DNA of 64,000 nucleotides, taken from positions 10,549,643-10,613,642 of the forward strand of contig CM029626.1 in the NCBI GenBank assembly GCA_017311315.1, given 5' to 3'. The notes beneath the pieces were generated by a model, which did not search any database, was not told where the DNA came from, and saw only the letters and a list, made by a program, of their open reading frames with translations. Shown here piece by piece: positions 57,001 to 64,000 of the stretch. Every line of letters begins with the position of its first letter. Position 1 is the first letter of the stretch. The position numbers and the translations under genes are program-made. This DNA comes from Dendrocalamus latiflorus. Lineage: Eukaryota; Streptophyta; Magnoliopsida; Poales; Poaceae.

Positions 57001-58981
57001 GGTGAGAAACCTAGTGCTGCTTCAAAAATTCAGTGTACACTCTGGATTGATCAGTTTACGGCTGTGCGAACTACTAAAATGCAAGTCCGGTTTATATAGT
57101 ATATAGTTTGTACCTAGGAGGGAGAAAGATTACGGGTGGGTTTTTTGGTTGTAGCTTATAACTTTTAAATTCTGTCATCTATGAAAGAGTAAGAAGAGAG
57201 ACAATCGCATGTGATTTTGACCAGTATAACTGAAGTCAGTACAGTATTTACTATAATCAACTTATAAACTCCGACTTGAAAAGATGTACTGTTTAAAAAC
57301 TAGTTACTATATCAAAAACCAAAAACTATTAAGTCACAGATAGCAAACCCACAAGAAGTGTGTCCTGTTGTCCCGGAGAGCGTACAGACTATAGTCATCT
57401 CCTTTTCTGGCTGCCATCATCTAGGATTGTTTCTGTCCTCTCCTTTTCTGGATGCCATCATCTGAGGTTCAATTCATAAGGACAATATGCGAATGGCCTT
57501 TAGTAAGCGGAAATATGCGATTTCAGAGAAGCGAAGGAATCAGAATGGGCAGTGCTGCTGTCTCCGGCTCTGCCTCTCCCTGGTCGTCTTGTCCCTACCG
57601 AAAAAGAGGGCCTGATTGCTTAAGATCAATTTAATCGCACGATTTCTGGACCGCACAAATTGGTAGGCATGTCAGCATGTGCCCACCACTAATCGCCGTA
57701 CAAGGACGGATCACCAGTCCGCAGGAGGAGCCGAGGACGCACTTGCTGCAGCAATTGATTGAAAACTGAAGCTATCTAGGATGATTCAAAAGCAAAACCA
57801 GTGAGGAACTGCTGTGCTTGATTAAGAGTTCAGTCAGGAAGGACCCTTGGTGTAGGTGTGTAGCACAACAGATGGAAGCGTGTCACTGATCATTAGCACG
57901 TCCAACTTTCTTTCTTTCTTTCTTTGTAGGACAAGGCTTCATATATGGACACCTCTGGACAGTAACAAGTGTAGGCCAACGTAACAAGAGTAGATAGTAT
58001 TGCAAAGGTAGCAAATGCGTGACTTTTACTCATACACCTTTCCGTTTCTTTTTTAGTTAGTTTTATGCATGCGTACTTACTTATTACACCACCCTAATAC
58101 GAAGCAGAGAAGCTAAGTTCAACCAGAGGCGGACCCGAAGACCCACTCAAATTTTAGTTGTGTGGAGTAGTCAAATGTCTAACAATTTGTGTTCCCACTC
58201 AATCTATTAATGATTATATATGAATATTTTAAATAATATTTGCTAGTGTATGATTGTTACTTGCTTATATGTAGGTGCCCCCATTCATTTTTTATTCCGA
58301 GTCCGTCCTGGGTTCAAGCTGAACTTTTCCGGTTAATGATACGATATAACCGTAACTCCGTATAGAATATAGACTACCGATCAACTTCAGCAATTTTTGT
58401 TTTCTTCTTAATTATCATCTAAATTTGTGACTTTTAGATTAGAGATCAAATAGCTCTTATTTTTTAAGGGAGAGATTTTTTTTCAAGGGAAAAGAGGTAG
58501 AATTCAAAGAAGAAAAGAGAATTTATGGTCATTGGATTTCTAATCCAACAGTTTTAAATCTGGATGATAGTTAGGAAAAAACATCTGGATAATATTTAAC
58601 AAAACTCAATTTTTTTTCAGCAAACGATTCGACTGATGTTTGTGTGTGCAGGCGATCCCGAGAGAAGCGCGGGCCTACGAGCTTGGGGAAGCCCACTACT
58701 ACACGGTGCTCGTGTGGTGCGCCACCCTATGGCAGTTCTTCTTCCTGGGCACTGTCGGCGTCATCTTCTGCGTCCACACGCTGCTCGCCGGGATCCTCAT
58801 CGCGGTGTTCATCCCGGTGACCGAGGTGGCTTCCGTGATCTTCCTGCACGAGAAGTTCAGCAGCGAGAAGGGCGTGGCGCTCGTGCTGTCGCTCTGGGGC
58901 CTGGCGTCCTACTCCTACGGCGAGTACAGCGAGGCCAAAGCGAAGAAGAAGAAAGCAGCCTTGGAAGCTGAAGATTCGTAA
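48028..58981 (+). CDS. Purine permease (PUP family), two exons, 9.9-kb intron
   Basis: Exon 1 48028-48777 and exon 2 58652-58981 join in phase 0 at GT-AG sites and give 359 aa, normal for PUPs. About ten membrane helices can be seen, including LVALNCGMLALGATGGPLL, the family block GADDFIYAYGLAYLPVSTS with QLAFTVFFAFLIV, NAVALLTVGAIVLGL, YWLGFFLTLGAAALYGLVLP, YALVMEMQLVMGFFATAF, and in exon 2 VLVWCATLWQFFFLGTVGVIF and IFLHEKFSSEKGVALVLSLWG. PUPs (drug/metabolite transporter superfamily) move adenine, cytokinins and related compounds across plasma membrane or tonoplast; the substrate is not readable here. The C-terminus is Lys/Glu-rich. The intron contains a full-length antisense Copia, which explains its size. 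A tandem relative starts at 63111. The open frame past 48777 is intronic. Confidence 0.92.
48778..49728. other. PUP intron, part upstream of the Copia
   Basis: AT-rich intron sequence with no gene. Bases 49724-49728 (GTATT) are the Copia target duplication. Confidence 0.6.
49729..50204 (-). repeat. 3' LTR of the intronic Copia
   Basis: 476 bp. It includes a TATA-like box read on the minus strand (CTATAAATAC, near 50086-50096). The 26-bp extra segment lies at about 50157-50183. The 106-codon open frame at 49776-50096 is LTR sequence, repeated exactly at 56023-56343. Confidence 0.95.
50392..52734 (-). CDS. Copia pol, C-terminal part: integrase end, RT, RNase H
   Basis: 780 codons. It begins inside the integrase core (PQQNGVAERRNRTLMD holds the catalytic Glu), then a hinge region, RT with ERYKARLVAKGFTQREGIDY, MDVKTAFLNGDLEENVY and YVDDILLASSD, and RNase H with YTDSDFAGDDRKSTSGY and HIDIKYY, ending near LADPLTKGLPP. 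All expected RT and RNase H motifs are present. The frame is offset by one from the upstream frame (52734-54572) because of a short lesion in a G run. Confidence 0.93.
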   Translation of the reverse strand: MAQYSMPGEPQQNGVAERRNRTLMDMVRSMMSYSTLPLSLWMEALKTAIHILNRVPSKSVPKTPYELWTGRVPSLNHLRVWGSPAEAKVFNPNLGKLDPKTVSCHFIGYPEKSKGYRLYCPNRYTKFVETRHAVFLEDEMMRGSMVAREIDLEEKRVYAPTPMIQEPFFTLPAVAAPTVQDTVVPAPVIVPPVATMNENEELALQDHIEPIATDEGEQQQPQTVDVPNEEAPRRSQRVRRSAISDDYQIYHTEEFQMKDDPTSFEEAMRSENSSKWLDAMEEEMRSMKTNKVWDLEIIPKGAKTVGCKWVYKTKLDSQGNIERYKARLVAKGFTQREGIDYNETFSPVSCKDSFRIIMALVAHYDLELHQMDVKTAFLNGDLEENVYMAQPKGFVVEGNERMGCRLKKSIYGLKQTSRQWYLKFDSTIRKFGFKENVEDNCVYAKFKDGKFIFLILYVDDILLASSDVSLLLETKKFLSSNFDMKDLGEASFVLGIEIHRDRNKGVLGLSQKAYIEKVLKKFGMHKCSPSPAPIVKGDRYGDFQCPRNQYEIDQMKAVPYASAVGSLQYAQVCTRPDLAFVTGLLGRFQSNPGIEHWKLIKKVLRYLQGTKGLMMTYRRSDSLHIVGYTDSDFAGDDRKSTSGYVFTLAKGAISWKSSKQTVTTSSTMYAEFVACYEATGQVNWLKKFIPGLKVVDDINRPLKLYCDNEPAVTYAHNNKSSGAAKHIDIKYYVVKDKVRDQIISLEHISTAKMLADPLTKGLPPNVFREHVAVMGLRENL
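52734..54572 (-). CDS. Copia gag, protease and integrase N-terminal part
   Basis: 612 codons. Gag starts MSCIREIPTLKGDNYGEWKK. The CCHC knuckle CLHCKKTGHYKKDC is near residue 267, protease WWIDSGATVHV near 305, the integrase zinc motif LWHYRLGHISRGR with CRECIKGK follows, then the core with TDICGPFPV and FTDDYSRYGYIY. After VRSDRGG the similarity moves to the next frame; the run of six G at this point suggests loss of one G. The last 25 or so residues of this frame are therefore not native. Confidence 0.92.
   Translation of the reverse strand: MSCIREIPTLKGDNYGEWKKKLDLAFILAEVDWVLTTARPTEPLAPVREQNEDDTAWQKRQRDHAPLQMSYDLDHKKWTTANKKCMAVINNTIEPAILGSIAECDTVTEYLDKIKSQFTGSSKTYATQLIKQLVTERYSGGGNGIREHILRMSNLASKLKPMDLALKDEFLIHLVFASLPKEFDTFVVNYNMQPEKWDMEKCIAMCVQEEERIKSSHGGAINFVRENKKKNYNSNPFSKNKGKTHVHQPQQNKFAVDKDQCLHCKKTGHYKKDCPDYLKMIMAKKGENIITFINECLYVQYSKSTWWIDSGATVHVANSLQGFRSTRTMQRKERCVKVANGVEAEVEAVGDLSLELANGSTLLLRDVLFVPSLQRNLISVSNLDKDGYDCNFGNGKCEIMFNKECVGIAILQNELYLLSLCDDVNVVCDNENVACEKVIESSSTNVNRKRKRTLDESSKLWHYRLGHISRGRIERLVKNDILPPLEFSDLEQCRECIKGKYVKKIKKDAKRSTGVLQIIHTDICGPFPVKSVDGYDSFITFTDDYSRYGYIYPIKERNEALDKFKIFKAEIENQHDLKIKIVRSDRGGSTTVDIPHMDKFLDLLRGFYRKME
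54573..55975 (-). other. Leader of the intronic Copia with GC-rich block
   Basis: About 1.4 kb between primer-binding site and gag start. The gag-proximal part (54573-55070) is AT-rich with repeats of ACGTTGG-type words. The part at 55080-55850 is over-rich in G and C, with open frames on both strands (up to 203 codons) that show no domain. Confidence 0.7.
55976..56425 (-). repeat. 5' LTR of the intronic Copia
   Basis: 450 bp, partner of 49729-50204, lacking 26 bp near its end. The junction with the primer-binding site lies at 55975/55976. Confidence 0.95.
56431..58651. other. PUP intron, part downstream of the Copia
   Basis: No gene. A likely MITE at about 57138-57352 has GGGTGGGTTTTTTGG at one end and a loose inverse near AGCAAACCCA at the other, without a clear target repeat. 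A second, better MITE is at 58124-58310. The splice acceptor TTTGTGTGTGCAG ends the intron. Confidence 0.5.
58124..58310. mobile_element. hAT-type MITE (187 bp) in PUP intron
   Basis: Ends CAGAGGCGGACCCGA and CGAGTCCGTCCTG are imperfect inverses. The flanking octamers AGTTCAAC and GGTTCAAG agree at six positions. Related by termini to the elements at 3023 and 43903, but older. Confidence 0.55.
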
Positions 58982-61058
58982 TTTGTACATATATCTTGTA
59001 TTTGTAATTTGTATAAGGTGTACCTGTGGGCTCTGGCCATGGACTCGGAAGTCATAACCTGCAGTCGCAAACCTGCGGTCGCTGCAACCGCAGAGCGCAA
59101 GAACCAGCACGAGTGGCGGAGTGTGTGGAGGATGGTTTTACCCTGAGCTGCTTCAGTTCAGTGAACAACTGAGCATGCATGGAAGTATTGTACTACTTAA
59201 TTTGGATTCGGAGCAAATAACTTCATTTTATCTGGGAAGGCTCTGTATACGAACAAAGTCTGTTTCTGCATATACTCATTTTAATTTGTTCTTATTATGA
59301 TCAGGCCAGGTCCATGAGTACTGAAAGTAATTAGTTTTGTGATGGGGCACGATGCGTAAAGTACTAGGCAGCACTTGTCAAGTTGTCGTATTACGGGAGC
59401 ATTTATATTAGTTTTTATTGATAATTTTTGCTTTTAACTGATAAATAGTAATAATGTGTAGAGACGCTTATAAAGAGAGACACTTATACGTGAGCTTTTA
59501 GCTGATATAAATGAAATTACTATAGCATGTACTATAATTAACTTACATACTATATCATAAAAAGACACTTTATTTAAAAATTAGATATGTTAAAAAAATT
59601 ATTATAAAAAACAGTTTTTAGAAGATAATATGGGCCGAGCATACATCTGCCGGCTGCCGTAGGCCGTAGGGCGTATTCGGCGAACAGTTACTCAAAGATA
59701 ACGCTGGACTTAGACATTCGCCACGCCACTCCGTTGTTTTCTTTCTGCCGTTTTTTCGTGGTTTGCGCGGTGTGTACGAACATCACGCCATCAAAATCGA
59801 GCTCCATCTACCTATGATCTATCTCGTGGGGGATGAATCACGATCCAGCCGATAGAGTTTTAGGGTGAGACTTGAGAAGAGACGCGTGCGTTCCGTGTGC
59901 TCGCACGCACGCGATGGTCAATGTGCGCACGACCACCGATGGTTTTTAATGCACTCGTCGTGCGTGCCGTTCATCTGATCGGAGTAAAAAAAAAAGCAGA
60001 AAAGCGTGCTCTTTTTGGATTTCAGAGTATATTCGTGACGCCTCCGGCAGTCTAGCTTGCACAAGGCTGCTCTGATCTGGGGAATCTCTCGTGCCAAACA
60101 GAGTCTCGGGCGCCGAGATACTAGTAGAATGCTTTGTTGAAAGATGTACAGAAGGAAAGGAGATATGCCATCAATTCAATTGGGCCGCATTTTGCGAATG
60201 AGAACGGCACGCTAGAAACAAGAGAGGGGTCACAGGATTTAAGCGTTTGTTTCTGAACCTGGGCTGATGTAATGTTTAATTGGCTGATGTGGCGGGCTAT
60301 TCGAGCCGAGTAACAAAGGGGGATGAGTCCAAATGGCCGAAAACCGCCGAGCATACGTTGCTGTATGATGATAGCCTCAGTTTCGCATAGCTCGTATACC
60401 CCAGTTGATAACACGCTATCTATACATCTCTTCATAACTTTTTTCCCTTAAAAAACTTAATTTTGGACCGTTAGATATAGATCCAATGGATCCCTTCCTC
60501 TCCCTCTTCCACTCACTTCCCCTCCCCTCCCCTCACCATCGAAGCAATTCTGCCCACCACCACACCTAGGGCATGCTGTTGCACCACCCACACACCGGCC
60601 TCACCGTTGACGGCTCCTGCCGCTTCTTCAACACAATTGTGCAGTTCATGTTGGGTCTCTCATATCGCTCCTCCCATGTTAACCCACAGGGTACAGCCTC
60701 TCCTGTTGCGCCGCCAGCGTCGTTGATGACAAGTCAAAAATCCTAATTTAACAGGGAGAGAATAGGAAGAGTTGGTGCAAAATAAACCTAGCTATTTCGC
60801 CCTATGTTGTACCTGGGTTAAACGTATATATGCATATTAAATTTCAGTAAACTTGATCTCAATAAATATGTGTACCATATTCCAGCATAGCCGTCCTCAG
60901 CACCTCGAATATTAGTTCCTCGAGTTAAATTCCGCATCAAATTATTCTCTTTTACTTGCATCACTAATATGAATAATTCCATATTAAGTTAAACTGGCAA
61001 TAACCACAATAAATATTGAATGCCACATAAAAATCCCAACATGCGCCGCCCCTCCTCA
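58982..61058. other. Spacer between the two PUP genes
   Basis: The first 200-300 bp should be 3' UTR. An AT-rich stretch at 59390-59640 resembles a decayed MITE. The remainder has no gene; bases 61056-61058 (TCA) are the CACTA target duplication. Confidence 0.5.
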
Positions 61059-62411
61059 CACTACTACAAAAAGGGTTATCCTAGACATCTCATCATAGAC
61101 GGTTCAACACAAACCATCAGTGATAAAGTACCACAGATGGTTTTACAAGATGGACCATCAAACCGTCTGTGATGACCTATTATCACAGACGATTTTTATT
61201 CCGAACCATCTGTGATACATCACAGGCAGTTCAGAACAAAAATTGTCTGTGATGTCTGTACTTATCACAGATAATTTTTATTTCGAACCGTCTATGATAC
61301 AGAAGGAAAACCGTCTGTCATGAATAAATTATCACAAACGGTTCTTTACCAAAGAACTGTCTATGGTAATATTTCAACTTACCCACTCTCGCCGAATTTG
61401 AATTTCCCATTTATCTCGCTGGATTTACTCTTTAAAATAGAAGGCTTAGCTGTTCTTCTCTTGATCTCCTCTTCTCTCTTCTCACTTCTCCTCCACTCCT
61501 CATCTGCTCTTCTCTCTTCTCACTTCTCCACTTTTCCTCGCCAAATTTTTCCTTAAAAATAGAATGATCGACCAACTACCTCCCCGAGCTCCTCCGCCTC
61601 TAATTGTGACGCCATGGCTAGCTAGGGTTTTGGTCATGTAAATCTTAATACTTCTAGATTTTTTTCTTCTACCAATTTCTTGAAGACTTCAATCTATAGA
61701 CTAAATTTACTTCTAGCGCCTTGTGTGAACTTAGGTATGAAGAGGAGGCTACACGTCAAGGCCCATTTGGCTGTTCAACGGGTTCAAAAATTTCGGAGGC
61801 CGTTTTGAGGCCCCAAACGATATTTTTTGGAGATTTCACTTTTTTGGAGCCTCATGAATGAATCAAAGCTGTCCTTATGGATTTTTAGATGTAACTTTTC
61901 ATTTGCTTTCAAACGAGTCCAAGAACGTTGAAAATGGAGTCCGTATGCAAAAGTTATGTCTGTTTTATTGAGTATCACTTTCAATTGATTTGTGAAATGG
62001 ATGTGGTTGTTTTTGAAATGAATGTAAATTGGATATATGCATATACTTGTTGTATTTCTATTTGTTCTGAGGGTAACCAATAAATATAAATAGATTTACG
62101 AATACAAAAGAATATCATAGACGGTTACTAGGACAAACCGTCTGTGATACACAGCTATCACAGATGGTTAATAACTAGAACCGTCTATAATGTGTGAGCA
62201 TCACAGACAGTTTTTGGTTCAAGCCATTTGTGATAGTCTCTTTCACAGACGATTCTTTATACGAACTGTCTGTGTTGTGGCTTATCACAGATGACGTACA
62301 AATCGTCTGTGATAACCACCTGTTATTACAAACACATAAATTCAGATGGTTCAGAAAACCGTTTATGATGACGGTTTAGAACCGTCTGTGATGATCATTT
62401 CTGTGGTAGTG
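61059..62411. mobile_element. Non-autonomous CACTA element (1353 bp)
   Basis: Starts CACTACTACAAAAAGG; the inverted end is CACTACCACAGAAATG. The triplet TCA flanks it (61056-61058 and 62412-62414). Both subterminal parts carry many copies, in both orientations, of an ATCACAGACGGTT-like motif, the expected transposase-binding array of En/Spm elements. No transposase frame is present. Confidence 0.93.
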
Positions 62412-62515
62412 TCATCTGCCACCCCCTCCACCACTTCCCCTTACCGTACCACCTTCTTCCTCCTCATCTGCCACCCCCTCCACCATTTCCCCTCACCGCA
62501 CCACCTTCTTTCCCC
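62412..62515. repeat. Tandem 52-bp repeat beside the CACTA element
   Basis: Copies at 62412-62463 and 62464-62515 share TCATCTGCCACCCCCTCC and ACCACCTTCTT, with a few differences. It is C-rich and non-coding; the CACTA element inserted at the edge of the first copy. Confidence 0.85.
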
Positions 62516-63003
62516 TCCATCACCCTCCGCTGCCCCACCACCTCTTGTCGGCCATGATTTCCTCAGAGACATCATCGTCCCACATATTGGCCACTGGCCA
62601 CCGCCCTCCTTTGATCCCGTGGCCAATGGCACCACCATCGATCTGCCACCGCCCCTCCCTCTCTCCGTCTATAGTTGAAGATTTTGATGAACCCAAAATC
62701 TAAATTGGGTAAACCTAAACTGTCACTCGTTGGATCTTCCCCAGAGATGGAAATCATCGTCAGATTTTCACTGAAGGCGGAGATGGAGGTAGGCTGAAAC
62801 ATGAATCGAGACACAAATCGAACGGAAAGAAATTTAATTGATTTCCTCAAAAAAAATTATTTGATTGTTGTTTAGCAATTCTTTTTTTAAGTACAAGGCG
62901 CCGAGCATTTTTGGCAGCTGCTAATACAGGTATCACGTAGCAATCGGGGTCGTACGCGCACCGCATGCCACGCTGAAAAGGCATCCGTTCTGCAGCTCGC
63001 CAA

Positions 63004-63011
63004 TATATAAA
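63004..63011 (+). promoter_or_regulatory. TATA box of the second PUP gene
   Basis: TATATAAA lies 100 bp upstream of the ATG at 63111, in a CACTCGCACTCG-rich context. The position fits a plant core promoter with a roughly 70-bp 5' UTR (inference). Confidence 0.7.
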
Positions 63012-63110
63012 CGCACTCGCACTCGCACTCGCACACGCTCCCGTCCCCGTCCTAGTGCTGGGCACTGCCTCCCAACGCTTCAAGATCACCCGGCCATATA
63101 CCTCATCCTC

Positions 63111-64000
63111 ATGGAGGTCGAAACACCAACCCAACACCGAGGGCAGCAACCATGCAAGAACGCTAGTACAAAGCAGCTCCCGAACACCGCCACTAAACCG
63201 CTCCACAACCCCCTCCTCGTCGTCAACTTCCTCCTCATGGTCGTCGGCTCGGCCTGCGGCCCGCTCCTCCTCCGCGCCTACTTCCTCCGCGGAGGCAGCC
63301 GCAAGTGGCTCTCCAGTCTGCTCCAGACCGCCGGGTGGCCGCTCCTGCTCGTGCCGCTCTCCTTCTCCTACTCCCGCCGCCGGCGCGAAGGCGGCAGCGC
63401 CACCACGAAGGCCACGCCGTTCTTCCTCATGACGCCCCGCCTCCTGGCCGCGTCCGTCGTCGTCGGCCTCATGACCGGCCTGGACGACCTCCTCTACGCC
63501 TACGGGCTGGCCTACCTCCCGGTGTCCACGTCCTCCATCCTCACCTCCACGCAGCTGGCCTTCACGGCCGCCTTCGCGCTGCTGCTCGTGCGGCAGCGGT
63601 TCACGGCGTTCTCGGTGAACGCCGTGGTGCTGCTCAGCGTCGGCGCGGCCATGCTGGGGATGAACGCTGGAGGGGACCGGCCGGCGGGGGTGTCGCGGGC
63701 GCAGTACTGCGCCGGGTTCGCCATGACGCTGGGCGCCGCTGCGCTGTACGGACTCGTGCTGCCCGTCATGGAGCTCAGCCAGGCGTGGCACGCGGCGCTC
63801 ACCGGCGCGGCGGCCGTCACGTACACGCTCATCATGGAGATGCAGCTCGTCATCGGTTTCGCCGCCACGGCCTTCAGCGCCGTTGGCATGCTTGTGAACA
63901 ACGATTTCCACGTAAGGTTTCAAGTTTCAACTGCTCCTGTACTTCTCCTGTTGCCATGGCCCCACGCACACTTCATCGCACACTACTGCAGCAGTTACGA
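63111..64000 (+). CDS. Second purine permease gene, 5' part (runs off the window)
   Basis: ATG 63111 opens exon 1 (63111-63911, 267 codons), ending at a GTAAGG donor after the residues NNDFH, the same place as in the first PUP gene. The protein shows the PUP pattern: VNFLLMVVGSACGPLLLRAYF, WPLLLVPLSFSYSRR, GLDDLLYAYGLAYLPVSTSS, STQLAFTAAFALLLV, NAVVLLSVGAAML, CAGFAMTLGAAALYGLVLPV and YTLIMEMQLVIGFAATAF. Compared with the first copy it has a longer, Thr/Gln/Asn-rich N-terminus (about 38 residues before the first helix). Exon 2 is outside the window. The pair arose by tandem duplication. The large antisense open frame here (63923-62847) is a composition shadow. Confidence 0.9.
   Translation, partial: MEVETPTQHRGQQPCKNASTKQLPNTATKPLHNPLLVVNFLLMVVGSACGPLLLRAYFLRGGSRKWLSSLLQTAGWPLLLVPLSFSYSRRRREGGSATTKATPFFLMTPRLLAASVVVGLMTGLDDLLYAYGLAYLPVSTSSILTSTQLAFTAAFALLLVRQRFTAFSVNAVVLLSVGAAMLGMNAGGDRPAGVSRAQYCAGFAMTLGAAALYGLVLPVMELSQAWHAALTGAAAVTYTLIMEMQLVIGFAATAFSAVGMLVNNDFHVRFQVSTAPVLLLLPWPHAHFIAHYCSSY

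Noticed and set aside
62847..63923. Large antisense open frame of 358 codons over the second PUP gene
   Set aside because: Its translation is low-complexity Glu/Gly/Arg-rich, and the plus strand encodes a clear membrane transporter. GC-rich codons make the complement open.

Overview
The window is nuclear DNA from a grass (Poaceae) or a close monocot relative. Single-copy plant genes with GT-AG introns and GC-rich, grass-type codons sit among MITEs, a tRNA-derived SINE, CACTA and hAT elements and nested LTR retrotransposons. There are no bacterial operons, no CRISPR arrays and no organellar gene clusters. The species cannot be named from the sequence alone.

Five host genes can be modelled. 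(1) 4298-7398, plus: a complete eight-exon bHLH gene of the BIM2 (BES1-interacting Myc-like) type, 308 codons. (2) 22238-25161, minus: a complete eight-exon GT106/O-fucosyltransferase-family gene, 497 aa. (3) 40873-42951, plus: a complete four-exon coiled-coil gene resembling MPB2C, 229 aa. (4) 48028-58981, plus: a two-exon purine permease (PUP) whose 9.9-kb intron holds a young Copia element. (5) 63111 to the window end, plus: the first exon of a second, tandem PUP gene. Host pseudogenes are a MEF22-like PPR gene (1955-3900) split by a hAT MITE with a perfect target-site duplication, and a decayed polyol/sugar-transporter start (38946-39420).

Most of the rest is mobile DNA. An old antisense Copia (7840-19397) carries a MITE in one LTR and a 4.8-kb probable solo LTR in its body. 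A second Copia (30819-35936, LTRs differing at 2 of 129 bases) is nested in the LTR of an older, truncated Copia (27516-36800, minus). A third Copia (49729-56425, LTRs identical by eye except for one 26-bp indel) lies antisense in the PUP intron. DNA elements with resolved ends and target duplications are hAT (370-1251, 3023-3232, 43903-44076), Tourist-like (20719-20917 and a tandem pair 21147-21576) and CACTA (61059-62411). A SINE (6333-6662) has a 17-bp duplication inside a BIM2 intron. A degenerate pararetrovirus-like reverse transcriptase fragment lies at 38206-38700, and a fossil Ulp1-type protease of transposon origin at 45225-46290, next to a 30-bp repeat that reads as a 10-residue protein repeat.

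The genes do not form a pathway. The two PUPs are a tandem duplicate pair of predicted purine or cytokinin transporters; BIM2 points to brassinosteroid-linked transcription, the GT106 enzyme to Golgi glycosylation, and MPB2C to microtubules and plasmodesmatal traffic. I saw no clear candidate for a wholly new system. The most unusual items are the tandem Tourist dimer, the 10-residue repeat beside the Ulp1 fossil, the parallel GC-rich leaders of the three Copia elements, and the recent Copia in a PUP intron.
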